Assembly: GCF_019654975.1 (NCBI RefSeq)
Contig: NZ_BPEW01000010.1
Span: 1 to 64,000, forward strand
DNA: 64,000 bases
Direction of reading: 5' to 3'
Source of the DNA: Shewanella sp. c952
Lineage (GTDB): Bacteria > Pseudomonadota > Gammaproteobacteria > Enterobacterales > Shewanellaceae
The position numbers and the translations under genes are program-made. The notes beneath the pieces are model-generated. The model was given only the letters and a program-made list of their open reading frames with translations, was not told the origin of the DNA and searched no databases. Positions 35,359 through 43,945 of this stretch are shown here, piece after piece (position 1 is the stretch's first letter; each line of letters opens with the position of its first letter).

Positions 35359-38178
35359 ATGTCAATTAATTATGAAGCAGTATTAAGAGATCTACGTAAG
35401 CAAGTTGGTGAGGACGCCGCCACAAACGATCCTGTACGCCGTTTTGCTTGGTCGACTGACGCCAGTTACTTCAGAATCGTACCTGAGATAGTTGTCCATG
35501 CGGACACGTTGGAGCAAGCCAAACGTACACTCGCTATTGCTCGCACTTATGGCGCACCAGTTACCTTCAGAGCAGCAGGTACCAGCCTTTCAGGTCAAGC
35601 TATTGGTGAAGGTATTTTACTTATTCTAGGCCACGATGGCTTTAGAACATTAAAAGTAAGCGATGATGCCGAGCAAATTACTTTGGGCACCGCCGTTATT
35701 GGCGCTGATGCTAACGCTGCCCTTAAACCACTAAATAAGAAGATTGGCCCCGATCCAGCCACGCTCGCATCTGCAAAGATTGGCGGGATTGTGTCAAACA
35801 ATGCCTCAGGCATGTGTTGTGGTACGGCGCAAAACAGCTATCAAACAATTGCATCCGCAAAGTTGCTTTTTGCAGATGGTAGTGAACTTGATACCGGCTG
35901 CGACGCATCTAAAGCTGCGTTCACTAAGACTCATCCAGAGATGATAAAATCACTGCTCGATTTAGCAGAGATGACGCTAAGCAATCAGACACTGGCTGAC
36001 AGAATTCGTAAAAAGTTTTCCATTAAAAATACCACCGGATATAGCCTTAATGCGCTGGTTGATTTTAGCGATCCGTTTGAGCTTATTAACCACCTTATTG
36101 TTGGCGCCGAAGGCACCCTCGCCTTTGTGGAAGAGGTCACTTATAACACGGTTGATGAAGCACGTTTTAAAGCATCGGCGATGGCGGTATTTTTCAACAT
36201 GGAAGATGCCGCGAAAGCAATTCCGCCATTAGTCGGTGATAGCGTTGCCGCAGCCGAATTACTTGACTGGGCATCGATTAAGTCTGTTACTGGTAAAGAA
36301 GGTATGCCGCTTTGGCTGTCTGAGCTACCTGAAGGCGCATCAATTCTACTTATTGAATCCCGTGCTAACGATAAAGAGACGCTTGAAAGCTACACCCAAG
36401 ATGTTATTACCAAACTGGCGCATATTGATACAGAGCGCCCTATTACCTTTAGTGACGACCCAGCAGTATTTGGTCAATACTGGGCGATGCGCTCAGGACT
36501 GTTCCCTATTATTGGCGGCGAGCGACCAAAAGGGACTTCTGTCATTATTGAAGACGTCGCCTTTGAGCTAGAGCACCTTGCTGCTGCAGCTAATGATTTA
36601 ACTGAATTATTCCATAAGCATAACTACCCAGAGGGCGTTATCTATGGTCATGCATTAGCTGGAAATTTCCACTTCATCATTACACCAACCTTCAATTCTC
36701 AGGTTGATATTGAACGCTTCCATGCCTTTATGCAGGATGTCGCCGAGATGGTTATCAACAAATATGACGGCTCGATGAAAGCCGAGCACGGCACTGGTCG
36801 CGCGGTCGCCCCCTTTGTTGAAATGGAATGGGGTAGCGATGCATACACCTTAATGAAGCGCATTAAGCAGATATTTGATCCAGAAAGTCTGCTAAACCCT
36901 GGCGTAATTCTTAACGACGATAGCCAAATTCATGTTAAGAATATTAAGCCTTGCCCAGTTGTTGATGATCTCGTCGACAAGTGCATTGAATGTGGTTTCT
37001 GTGAAAAGACCTGCCCAACCTCAGCACTTAATATGTCTCCGCGCCAACGTATTGCGACTTTGCGTGAAATTGAGCGTTTAGAGCAGTCTGGTGATAAGCA
37101 AGCGGCCGGCGAGATGCGTGCTGCCGCTAAATATGATGTGGTTGATACCTGCGCCGCTTGTCAGCTTTGTACCATTGCCTGCCCTGTAGATAACAGTATG
37201 GGTCAGTTAGTACGAAAACTGAGAACGCCTTACATTAGCACCACCGAGCAAAAAGTGCTCGATTTCCAAGCTAAGCATTTTGGTGCAGTTAACCAAGTGA
37301 TCAGCACAGGCTTCGACGTGTTAGGCACTATTCATAAAATCACGGGTAGCGCTGTTACTGGTGCGATCATGAAAGCTGGTCGCGTAGTGTCTAAAGAGGT
37401 TCCCTACTGGAATCCGGACTTCCCTAAAGGCGGTAAGCTACCAAAACTTGCCGCGCCAATTCCAGGGCAAGAAACCGTGGTTTACTTCCCTGCTTGTGGT
37501 GGTCGTACATTTGGTCCGACCCCAAAAGACCCAGACAATAGAACCTTGCCAGAAGTGGTTGTGACTCTGCTAGAGCGCTCCGGTTACAACGTTATCACTC
37601 CAGAGAAAACCCGTGATCTATGCTGTGGTCAAATGTGGGAGTCAAAGGGTGATTTTAAAAATGCGGATGCAAAACGCAAAGAGTTGATTGAAGCGGTTGC
37701 CTCTATGACTCAAGGCGGAAAACTGCCAGTCATTATTGATGCGTTATCTTGTACCTACCGTACTCTTGCCGGTGACAGCTCATTAACCGACAAGGTTGAG
37801 ATTGTTGATATGGTGGACTTTATCCATGACAAACTACTGAATAAGTTAACCATAACTAGCAAGAAACCAGCGGTTGCACTGCATCTAGGCTGTAGTGCAC
37901 GTAAGATGAAGATTGAGCCAAAAATGGAAGCGATTGTTGATGCTTGTAGCACACAAATCATTCGACCTGCTGGCATTGATTGCTGCGGATATGCCGGTGA
38001 AAAAGGGCTTTATAAGCCCGAAATCAATGCCAGCGCCCTACGTAATATCAAAAAGCTCATCCCTGTTGATGTCAAAGAGGGCTATTATGCTAATCGCATG
38101 TGTGAAGTTGGCTTAACTCAACACAGCGGCGTGTCATACCGTCACTTAGCTTACTTGCTAGAAGAGTGCACTCGATAG
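35359..38178 (+). CDS. dld-II: FAD/Fe-S D-lactate dehydrogenase Dld-II
   Basis: 939 residues. The N-terminal PCMH-type FAD-binding domain has TFRAAGTSLSGQAIGEGILL and GPDPATLASAKIGGIVSNNA, followed by the FAD-oxidase C-domain (EGVIYGHALAGNFHF, MKAEHGTGRAVAPF). Two 4Fe-4S motifs follow: CIECGFCEKTCP (about 541) and CAACQLCTIACP (about 597). Two cysteine-rich CCG motifs, CCGQMWESKG (about 755) and CCGYAGEKG (about 874), end the protein, as in GlcF/LldE. It oxidises D-lactate to pyruvate and passes electrons to the membrane quinone pool. This Fe-S enzyme replaces the classical Dld in Shewanella. Confidence 0.95.
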   Translation: MSINYEAVLRDLRKQVGEDAATNDPVRRFAWSTDASYFRIVPEIVVHADTLEQAKRTLAIARTYGAPVTFRAAGTSLSGQAIGEGILLILGHDGFRTLKVSDDAEQITLGTAVIGADANAALKPLNKKIGPDPATLASAKIGGIVSNNASGMCCGTAQNSYQTIASAKLLFADGSELDTGCDASKAAFTKTHPEMIKSLLDLAEMTLSNQTLADRIRKKFSIKNTTGYSLNALVDFSDPFELINHLIVGAEGTLAFVEEVTYNTVDEARFKASAMAVFFNMEDAAKAIPPLVGDSVAAAELLDWASIKSVTGKEGMPLWLSELPEGASILLIESRANDKETLESYTQDVITKLAHIDTERPITFSDDPAVFGQYWAMRSGLFPIIGGERPKGTSVIIEDVAFELEHLAAAANDLTELFHKHNYPEGVIYGHALAGNFHFIITPTFNSQVDIERFHAFMQDVAEMVINKYDGSMKAEHGTGRAVAPFVEMEWGSDAYTLMKRIKQIFDPESLLNPGVILNDDSQIHVKNIKPCPVVDDLVDKCIECGFCEKTCPTSALNMSPRQRIATLREIERLEQSGDKQAAGEMRAAAKYDVVDTCAACQLCTIACPVDNSMGQLVRKLRTPYISTTEQKVLDFQAKHFGAVNQVISTGFDVLGTIHKITGSAVTGAIMKAGRVVSKEVPYWNPDFPKGGKLPKLAAPIPGQETVVYFPACGGRTFGPTPKDPDNRTLPEVVVTLLERSGYNVITPEKTRDLCCGQMWESKGDFKNADAKRKELIEAVASMTQGGKLPVIIDALSCTYRTLAGDSSLTDKVEIVDMVDFIHDKLLNKLTITSKKPAVALHLGCSARKMKIEPKMEAIVDACSTQIIRPAGIDCCGYAGEKGLYKPEINASALRNIKKLIPVDVKEGYYANRMCEVGLTQHSGVSYRHLAYLLEECTR

Positions 38179-38251
38179 CAGCAGTAAATAGTTTGCTTAG
38201 GTTCACTAGCTAATTACCACCGAACAAACTTAAGCTTAGCTGACCAAAGAT

Positions 38252-38286
38252 AAAGAATTAGAGGCTATATCAGCCTCTAATTCTTT
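38252..38286 (+). terminator. Terminator after dld-II
   Basis: A 15-bp perfect stem, AAAGAATTAGAGGCT with its complement, and an ATATC loop, ending in T. It separates dld-II from lldEFG. The rest of the 409-base gap (to 38587) is AT-rich and should hold a separate lldE promoter. Confidence 0.85.
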
Positions 38287-38587
38287 TTGCTTTTCATTAA
38301 CATATAGTCTTTTCTCACCTTATCCACTTTTAAAAAGTATCCACTTCCCCTTTAGAGTATTAACTCAATATATCCATACTAAACAGCCACCTAGCTTATT
38401 TTCATTTTTGCAAAAGTCCTCCTCTTTATTTACTAAATTAGCACTACTTTTTATAAGGTTATGAGCCTATATTTACTGGGTGAGGAAATCTAAAGCGAAT
38501 ATCGAGCTAAATTAAAGTCCGCTTCTTGTAGGCTTTTTGCGGCTCTTAAATCGCATAATAATGTCTGCAAATAGAAGAGAAAGCACA

Positions 38588-39331
38588 ATGAAGATAGCAC
38601 TTTTCATTCCGTGTCTAGTGAACCAAATGGTCCCAGAAGTTGGGATCGCGACACTTGAATTACTAGAGAAACTCGGTCACCAAGTCATACTGCCTGCCGG
38701 TCAAACCTGCTGCGGTCAACCAATGACGAACTCAGGCTGCTTTAACGAAGCCAAAAAAACCACATTAAAACTGCTCAATGCCTTCAAAGGTGTTGAGTGC
38801 GATGCCATCGTCTGCCCAGCCGCTTCTTGCCTGGTCGCTGCTAAAGAGAATTTTCACGAATTCGATGACAGCCCAGAAGCACAAGCCGTTATCGCCAAGC
38901 TTTATGAGTTGACTGAGTTTTTACACGATGTCGCGCCGATCCCAGCATTTAGCAAGTCCTTCCCACACAAGATAAGCCTACAGATGAGTTGCCATGGTAT
39001 ACGCATGCTGGACTTGGCCACCCCAAGTGAGCAGATGGGGCCGCGCATGAATAAGTTCGAAGCGGTGCTTGCTGCTATACCTGAAATTGACATTGTTTAC
39101 CCCGATAGACGCGATGAGTGCTGCGGTTTCGGCGGAACATTTGCTGTCGATGAAGGTGCGGTATCAGCCAAGATGGGCAAAGATAAAGCTCAAGCTCATG
39201 CGGCAACGGGCGCTAAATACGCCGTTGGATTTGATCCATCTTGCCTGTTGCATATTGACGGTATGGTAAGACGTCAAAAACTACCGATTGAGACGCGTCA
39301 CATTGCGCAGATCATCAATGCAGCGCTATAG
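38588..39331 (+). CDS. lldE: L-lactate dehydrogenase complex subunit LldE
   Basis: 247 residues from ATG 38588 (MKIALFIPCLVNQMVPEVG). Two CCG motifs, PAGQTCCGQPMTNSGCF (about 41) and DECCGFGGTFAVDEG (about 177), are those of the YkgE/GlcF family, which bind an Fe-S cofactor. The open frame reaches 38537, but the extra 17 residues are not conserved. With LldF and LldG it oxidises L-lactate to pyruvate. lldF starts 9 bases after its stop. Confidence 0.95.
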   Translation: MKIALFIPCLVNQMVPEVGIATLELLEKLGHQVILPAGQTCCGQPMTNSGCFNEAKKTTLKLLNAFKGVECDAIVCPAASCLVAAKENFHEFDDSPEAQAVIAKLYELTEFLHDVAPIPAFSKSFPHKISLQMSCHGIRMLDLATPSEQMGPRMNKFEAVLAAIPEIDIVYPDRRDECCGFGGTFAVDEGAVSAKMGKDKAQAHAATGAKYAVGFDPSCLLHIDGMVRRQKLPIETRHIAQIINAAL

Positions 39332-39339
39332 GAGCAGAC

Positions 39340-40713
39340 ATGTCGACTTCAAAATCTAACGTTCATGCCCATAAAGCGGAGATCTTCTGTAAAGATGAAT
39401 CTCGGGTAGATTGGCACTCTAAAGCCCTTTGGATGCTGCGTGAAAAACGTGACAAAGCGGCTGGCAGCTTGCCAGAATGGGAGCAGTTACGCGAAATTGG
39501 CTCTGAAATGAAACTGCATACTCTGACGCATTTAGCTCAATATTTAGAAGAATTTGAACAAAACTGTGTTGCCAACAATATTAAGGTCCACTGGGCAAAA
39601 GATGGTGCAGAGCATAACCAGATAGTGCACCAAATATTAGCTAAGCACCAAGTCAAAAAGGTGGTTAAGTCTAAATCGATGCTCACCGAAGAGTGCCACA
39701 TGAATCCTTATTTGGAAGACCGTGGTATTGAAGTCATCGACACCGATTTGGGTGAGCGCATTATTCAACTCGCAAAAATGCCGCCATCACATATTGTGGT
39801 GCCCGCTATCCATATGAAAAAAGAGGAAGTGGGCGACCTTTTCCACGAAAAGCTCGGTACAAATGCAGGAGCTTCCGATCCTCTTTACCTAACCCGGGCA
39901 GCGCGCAGTCATCTGCGTGAACAGTTTTTGTCTGCCGATGCAGCAATGACAGGCGTCAACATGGCGGTTGCTGATACTGGTGCTGTAGTGGTTTGTACTA
40001 ACGAAGGTAATGCCGATATGGGCGCTAACTTACCTAAGCTACAGCTGCACTCAATGGGCATAGACAAAGTCGTACCTGATCTTGATAGCGCAGCAGTGCT
40101 GCTGCGAACACTAGCAAGAAATGCCACAGGTCAACCGATCACCACTTATAGCTCTTTCTACCGCGGTCCACAGGAAGGCGGAGAGATGCATGTCATTATT
40201 GTCGATAATGGCCGCACAGAGATGCTTAAAGATAAGATCTTAGCTGAATCACTAAAGTGTATTCGCTGCGGTGGCTGTCTAAATACCTGTCCGGTTTACC
40301 GTCGCTCGGGTGGTTATAGCTATAACTACACCATTCCGGGTCCGATTGGAATTGCGGTTGGCGCGCAAAATGATGATACCAACTCTATACCTTGGGCATG
40401 TACATTATGTGGCAGTTGCTCCTATGTATGTCCAACCAAAGTGCCGCTAGACAAGATCATTCACCACCATAGAAGACTAAAAGCTGAAGCTGGGAAACTG
40501 CCTTATGGAAAGTCGAGTTACATGCCATTAGTCGGTAAGTTTATGGCCAGTGAAATGGCACTTAACTGTTCAATGGGCATCGCCCGTACAGCACTAAAAA
40601 TACTACCAGGTAGTGTGCTTAAACCATTCTCGGGTGCTTGGGGTAAATATCGCGAGTTACCAGTGGCACCAAACTCAAGCTTTGAAGCTTGGTTTAAGAA
40701 AAATAGAGGTTAA
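39340..40713 (+). CDS. lldF: L-lactate dehydrogenase complex subunit LldF
   Basis: 457 residues. An LUD domain (DUF162) occupies the N-terminal half, with KSKSMLTEECHMNPYLEDRG and AVADTGAVVVCTNEGNADMG. Two 4Fe-4S motifs follow: CIRCGGCLNTCPVYRRSGGY (about 306) and CTLCGSCSYVCPTKVPLDK (about 356). It is the central electron-transfer subunit of the LldEFG complex. AGGAG lies 6 bases before the ATG. Its stop is 3 bases before lldG. Confidence 0.96.
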   Translation: MSTSKSNVHAHKAEIFCKDESRVDWHSKALWMLREKRDKAAGSLPEWEQLREIGSEMKLHTLTHLAQYLEEFEQNCVANNIKVHWAKDGAEHNQIVHQILAKHQVKKVVKSKSMLTEECHMNPYLEDRGIEVIDTDLGERIIQLAKMPPSHIVVPAIHMKKEEVGDLFHEKLGTNAGASDPLYLTRAARSHLREQFLSADAAMTGVNMAVADTGAVVVCTNEGNADMGANLPKLQLHSMGIDKVVPDLDSAAVLLRTLARNATGQPITTYSSFYRGPQEGGEMHVIIVDNGRTEMLKDKILAESLKCIRCGGCLNTCPVYRRSGGYSYNYTIPGPIGIAVGAQNDDTNSIPWACTLCGSCSYVCPTKVPLDKIIHHHRRLKAEAGKLPYGKSSYMPLVGKFMASEMALNCSMGIARTALKILPGSVLKPFSGAWGKYRELPVAPNSSFEAWFKKNRG

Positions 40714-40716
40714 AAC

Positions 40717-41286
40717 ATGTCGAGCAAACAGCAAATTTTCAATGCACTTAAAAGTGCCGCGATTGCCCCGCAAGCGATGCCATGTATTGATATCGCGCCT
40801 CGCATCGACGACTTAGTCGGTCAATTTGAAACAAGCTTAAATACCGTTGCAGGTACGCTACACCGTGATGGCGGCTTAGCAGCACTGCAAGCAACAGTGG
40901 ATGAGTATATAGCAAAAGGGATGCAGATCATCTCTATGGTCGATGGTATTAATGGTAATCGTGTTGTAAGTGAAACCGCGCACGAGCTTAAAGATATCGA
41001 CTATGCGGTAATTCCAGGGGATTTAGGCGTTGCTGAAAATGGAGCTATCTGGGTTAACAATAAAAGTCTTGGCCATAGAGTCACGCCTTTTATCTGTGAG
41101 AACTTATTGCTGGTCATTGAAGCTAAAAGTATTGTTGCCAATATGCATCAAGCAGCAAAACTCATGACATTAGCGCCTGGGGAGTTTGGGACTTTTATCG
41201 CAGGACCGTCTAAAACTGCAGATATTGAACAGGCTCTAGTAGTCGGTGCTCATGGCGCGTGTAGTTTGAACGTCTATCTGACCTAG
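40717..41286 (+). CDS. lldG: L-lactate dehydrogenase complex subunit LldG
   Basis: 189 residues, LUD domain (YkgG family). YAVIPGDLGVAENGAIWVNN, then PFICENLLLVIEAKSIVANM and FGTFIAGPSKTADIEQALVV plus GAHGACSLNVYL, are the family's conserved C-terminal motifs. It is required for LldEFG activity together with LldE and LldF. It follows lldF with only 3 bases between, with no ribosome site other than the one in lldF's end (GAGG). A bidirectional hairpin follows. Confidence 0.94.
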   Translation: MSSKQQIFNALKSAAIAPQAMPCIDIAPRIDDLVGQFETSLNTVAGTLHRDGGLAALQATVDEYIAKGMQIISMVDGINGNRVVSETAHELKDIDYAVIPGDLGVAENGAIWVNNKSLGHRVTPFICENLLLVIEAKSIVANMHQAAKLMTLAPGEFGTFIAGPSKTADIEQALVVGAHGACSLNVYLT

Positions 41287-41323
41287 ATATTTAGGCCAAT
41301 TCAAGCTGGCGGCTATCACCAAT

Positions 41324-41358
41324 AAAAATGAGGTGCTCTTATCGAGTCACCTCATTTT
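41324..41358. terminator. Terminator between lldG and the convergent TonB-like gene
   Basis: AAAATGAGGTG and CACCTCATTTT form an 11-bp stem with a 12-base loop; A and T tracts on both flanks allow use by both genes. Confidence 0.88.
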
Positions 41359-41381
41359 CTTATTTCTCCAAATCAACGAGA

Positions 41382-42494
41382 TTACCGTATCGTATAATCG
41401 AGCTGAACACTCGACTTTGCAGCGACCGCTTTACCATCAACAAACTTAGGTGCATAGCGCCATTTCTTTAATGCCTCAAGCGATGCTTTATTAAAATTAG
41501 AACCGCCCTTTGAACCAAGAATAATCGGATCAACTACAAAGCCCATCTCATTAACAGTAAAACTTATCTGACTCCAGCCTTCTTTTCTCTTTTTAAGCGA
41601 TGACATAGGATACTTTGGTTGCACTCTAAATAAAGGTGTTTGCTCCTGCTCTGAACTCCAAGGCTGCATGCTACCGATGGCAATACAATGCTGAGTAGAT
41701 TTATCACTCTCGCCTTTTAGCTCGTAGAGCTCCACCAATTTCGCGTGTGCTGCCAGTTCATAAGGGTGATCATACTCAAGCGCTTCAAATTGCTCAATCA
41801 CGTACAACAAGGCCGTTTCTGCTTTATCGTAATGTTTCTCGGCATATTCAATTGAACCGACTGTATAAGCCGCTAATACTCGCTTCATTGAATTTTCAGG
41901 CAGTAACTGCTGATAAGTTTGATAAGCATCAAGCATATAATCACGTACTTTGCGGGTGTAATACTGGCTATTAGAGAGCATTTCGAAATAGGATTTTTGC
42001 GTATCGGCCAGCAGCATTGGATTGTCTGAATCTTCTGCAATGTCTAATGCGTCATTCAAGTATTCTCGGGCATCTTTTTTACGACTGGAATCTGCCAAGC
42101 CCATTAATGGATCGATTAACTCAACCGCGTCATCACCATATTCTTTTTTATAGTTATCCAGTGCGACTTTATAGAGCGCAAAAGCTTGCTCTTTTAGGGC
42201 ATCTGCTTTCGCTTTATTTTCTTCAGTATAGGTATTAGCCGGCATATTTTGAATTGATGCATCGCCAGCATTTAAGGCGAGCATGGCAACATCGAGACTA
42301 TCGGCGGCAAATTTTTGTTTGCCGAGTTGATAAGCTTGCAGCGCAAATTGCTCAATATCGGCATTGTTTTTTGCCACTACTGCGGCTTTGTAAGCCTTGT
42401 AGGCGTCACTAAACTCAGAGGCTGATAGCGGGCTAGCCATTAACATTGAGGTAGACAATGCTACAGCTAAGATAGCTTTGGGGAATAACTTCAT
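41382..42494 (-). CDS. Exported TPR-like protein with a TonB C-terminal domain
   Basis: About 370 residues. KAILAVALSTSMLMASPLSA is a cleavable signal peptide. A helical TPR-like region spans about 30-270 (KHYDKAETALLYVIEQFEAL is a typical TPR motif). The C-terminal 85 residues (RVQPKYPMSSLKKRKEGWSQ, then ISFTVNEMGFVVDPIILGSK and KASLEALKKWRYAP) are a TonB C-terminal domain. There is no membrane anchor or proline-rich spacer, so it cannot work as a classical energy transducer and is probably periplasmic. I prefer ATG 42494, with AGG 9 bases upstream; ATG 42503 has the AGG immediately in front of it. Confidence 0.85.
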   Translation of the reverse strand: MKLFPKAILAVALSTSMLMASPLSASEFSDAYKAYKAAVVAKNNADIEQFALQAYQLGKQKFAADSLDVAMLALNAGDASIQNMPANTYTEENKAKADALKEQAFALYKVALDNYKKEYGDDAVELIDPLMGLADSSRKKDAREYLNDALDIAEDSDNPMLLADTQKSYFEMLSNSQYYTRKVRDYMLDAYQTYQQLLPENSMKRVLAAYTVGSIEYAEKHYDKAETALLYVIEQFEALEYDHPYELAAHAKLVELYELKGESDKSTQHCIAIGSMQPWSSEQEQTPLFRVQPKYPMSSLKKRKEGWSQISFTVNEMGFVVDPIILGSKGGSNFNKASLEALKKWRYAPKFVDGKAVAAKSSVQLDYTIR

Positions 42495-42661
42495 TTTTAA
42501 CATCCTGTTTTATAGCCTTATATTGGAAATTTAAGCCCTGCATACAGGCCTGCAATTTCGCAATAACAACGATTCCTTTTGACACTTTACTTTTTTACGA
42601 CTTGCTTATACAACTTTAACTGATGAAATACTGAATGAATTTCTGTTCATGTTCAAAGATG

Positions 42662-43738
42662 TCACGATAAACCAAGTCTTTTACTTGCAGCTAATAATCC
42701 CGATTCAATCTCTTCTCGATTGAGAGCTGACATAGACAACAACTCTATTCTTGAGTCCATCGCATCATCAAGCTCAACAATTGATAGCTCAGACTCGACG
42801 CCATTAAATCCAGCAATACCTTCATCAGTTATCATCACCGCTTTCAAACGGACAACATCGAGACCTTTTATGAGTTCAAGCAGCTTATCAAAATCAAATT
42901 CGTAGCTTACATCGAATACCCAACCACAACTGTAAAAACCATCGGCTTGTTTGGTCTTACATACTAACCCATGCTCATCAAACTCAAGTTGTTGCACACT
43001 AGTATCCGCTGAGAACAGCGGACTGTAGTTTATATCTAAAAGGCGGGCTTTAGGTTGAATAGTCACAGCTTGCACCGCTGGGACATTTGTCGCAGCGGAC
43101 AATTTATGAGGTAAGTTGATTGACGCTAAAATCGCAGGCATTAACGCTTCATTCTGGGTATAACTCCAAGGCTCAACGGTCATGGCTTGCCCCTTTTCTG
43201 AAGTGTTATCTTTAAGATATTGCTGCAACTCACCAATAAGCTTTTCGCCATAAGTATCTGATTTACTGGCTAGCACAAGATCCGCCACCTGCAGCTGCTG
43301 GTTAAATATCTCATGCTTGGTATAGCGGCAATCACTGAGCTTTCGAGCATCAACGAGAGTGATACATGACTTCATTGATAACACTTGCTGATAATGCGCT
43401 TGGGTCAACACCTTTAGCACTTCTTGTGGATGACCGAGTCCTGTGGGCTCAATGAGTAAACGGTCTGGCTTTGCCTTGGCAATCAACTGATTGATTGCTA
43501 CCTGCATGGGCAGGCCTGCAGCGCAGCACATACAGCCTCCAGCCACCTCTTTTATCTGTACTTGATCCGTTTTATTGCCTAACAGGCCGGCATCAATACC
43601 AATCTCACCAAATTCATTGACCAATACCGCCCATACTTCATCTGCCGGTTTTTGGCCTAATAGCATTTTAATGAATGATGTTTTACCGACACCGAGAAAA
43701 CCAGTAATGACGTTGGTAGGTATTATTTTTTGGATCAT
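42662..43738 (-). CDS. CobW/G3E-family GTPase, probable metallochaperone
   Basis: 358 residues. The P-loop VITGFLGVGKTSFIK is at residues 10-24, the Walker B-like LLIEPTGLGHPQ follows, and SKSD serves as the G4 motif. EVAGGCMCCAAGL contains the CxCC motif that binds the delivered metal in this family. The C-terminal CobW_C domain is shorter than in nitrile-hydratase activators. Members insert Zn or Co into enzymes, but the target here is unknown: no metal enzyme is adjacent. No Zur-type site was recognised upstream. Confidence 0.87.
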   Translation of the reverse strand: MIQKIIPTNVITGFLGVGKTSFIKMLLGQKPADEVWAVLVNEFGEIGIDAGLLGNKTDQVQIKEVAGGCMCCAAGLPMQVAINQLIAKAKPDRLLIEPTGLGHPQEVLKVLTQAHYQQVLSMKSCITLVDARKLSDCRYTKHEIFNQQLQVADLVLASKSDTYGEKLIGELQQYLKDNTSEKGQAMTVEPWSYTQNEALMPAILASINLPHKLSAATNVPAVQAVTIQPKARLLDINYSPLFSADTSVQQLEFDEHGLVCKTKQADGFYSCGWVFDVSYEFDFDKLLELIKGLDVVRLKAVMITDEGIAGFNGVESELSIVELDDAMDSRIELLSMSALNREEIESGLLAASKRLGLS

Positions 43739-43945
43739 GATGACAGCTCTTTAACGCAAGGTGTTCGAGATTTTAATCGGGAACAGCAGTCAATGTCACG
43801 ACTGATATGGTAATCAGAACTCCAAATCCTTATATCTCTGTTGTGGCACAGAAGACTTCGACGAGAAACACCAGCAAAATTTGTAGCTTCTGCTAGGTTT
43901 TATAGGTAACAAATCAAAAACTTGCCGATGGAGTGTGACATTTCT

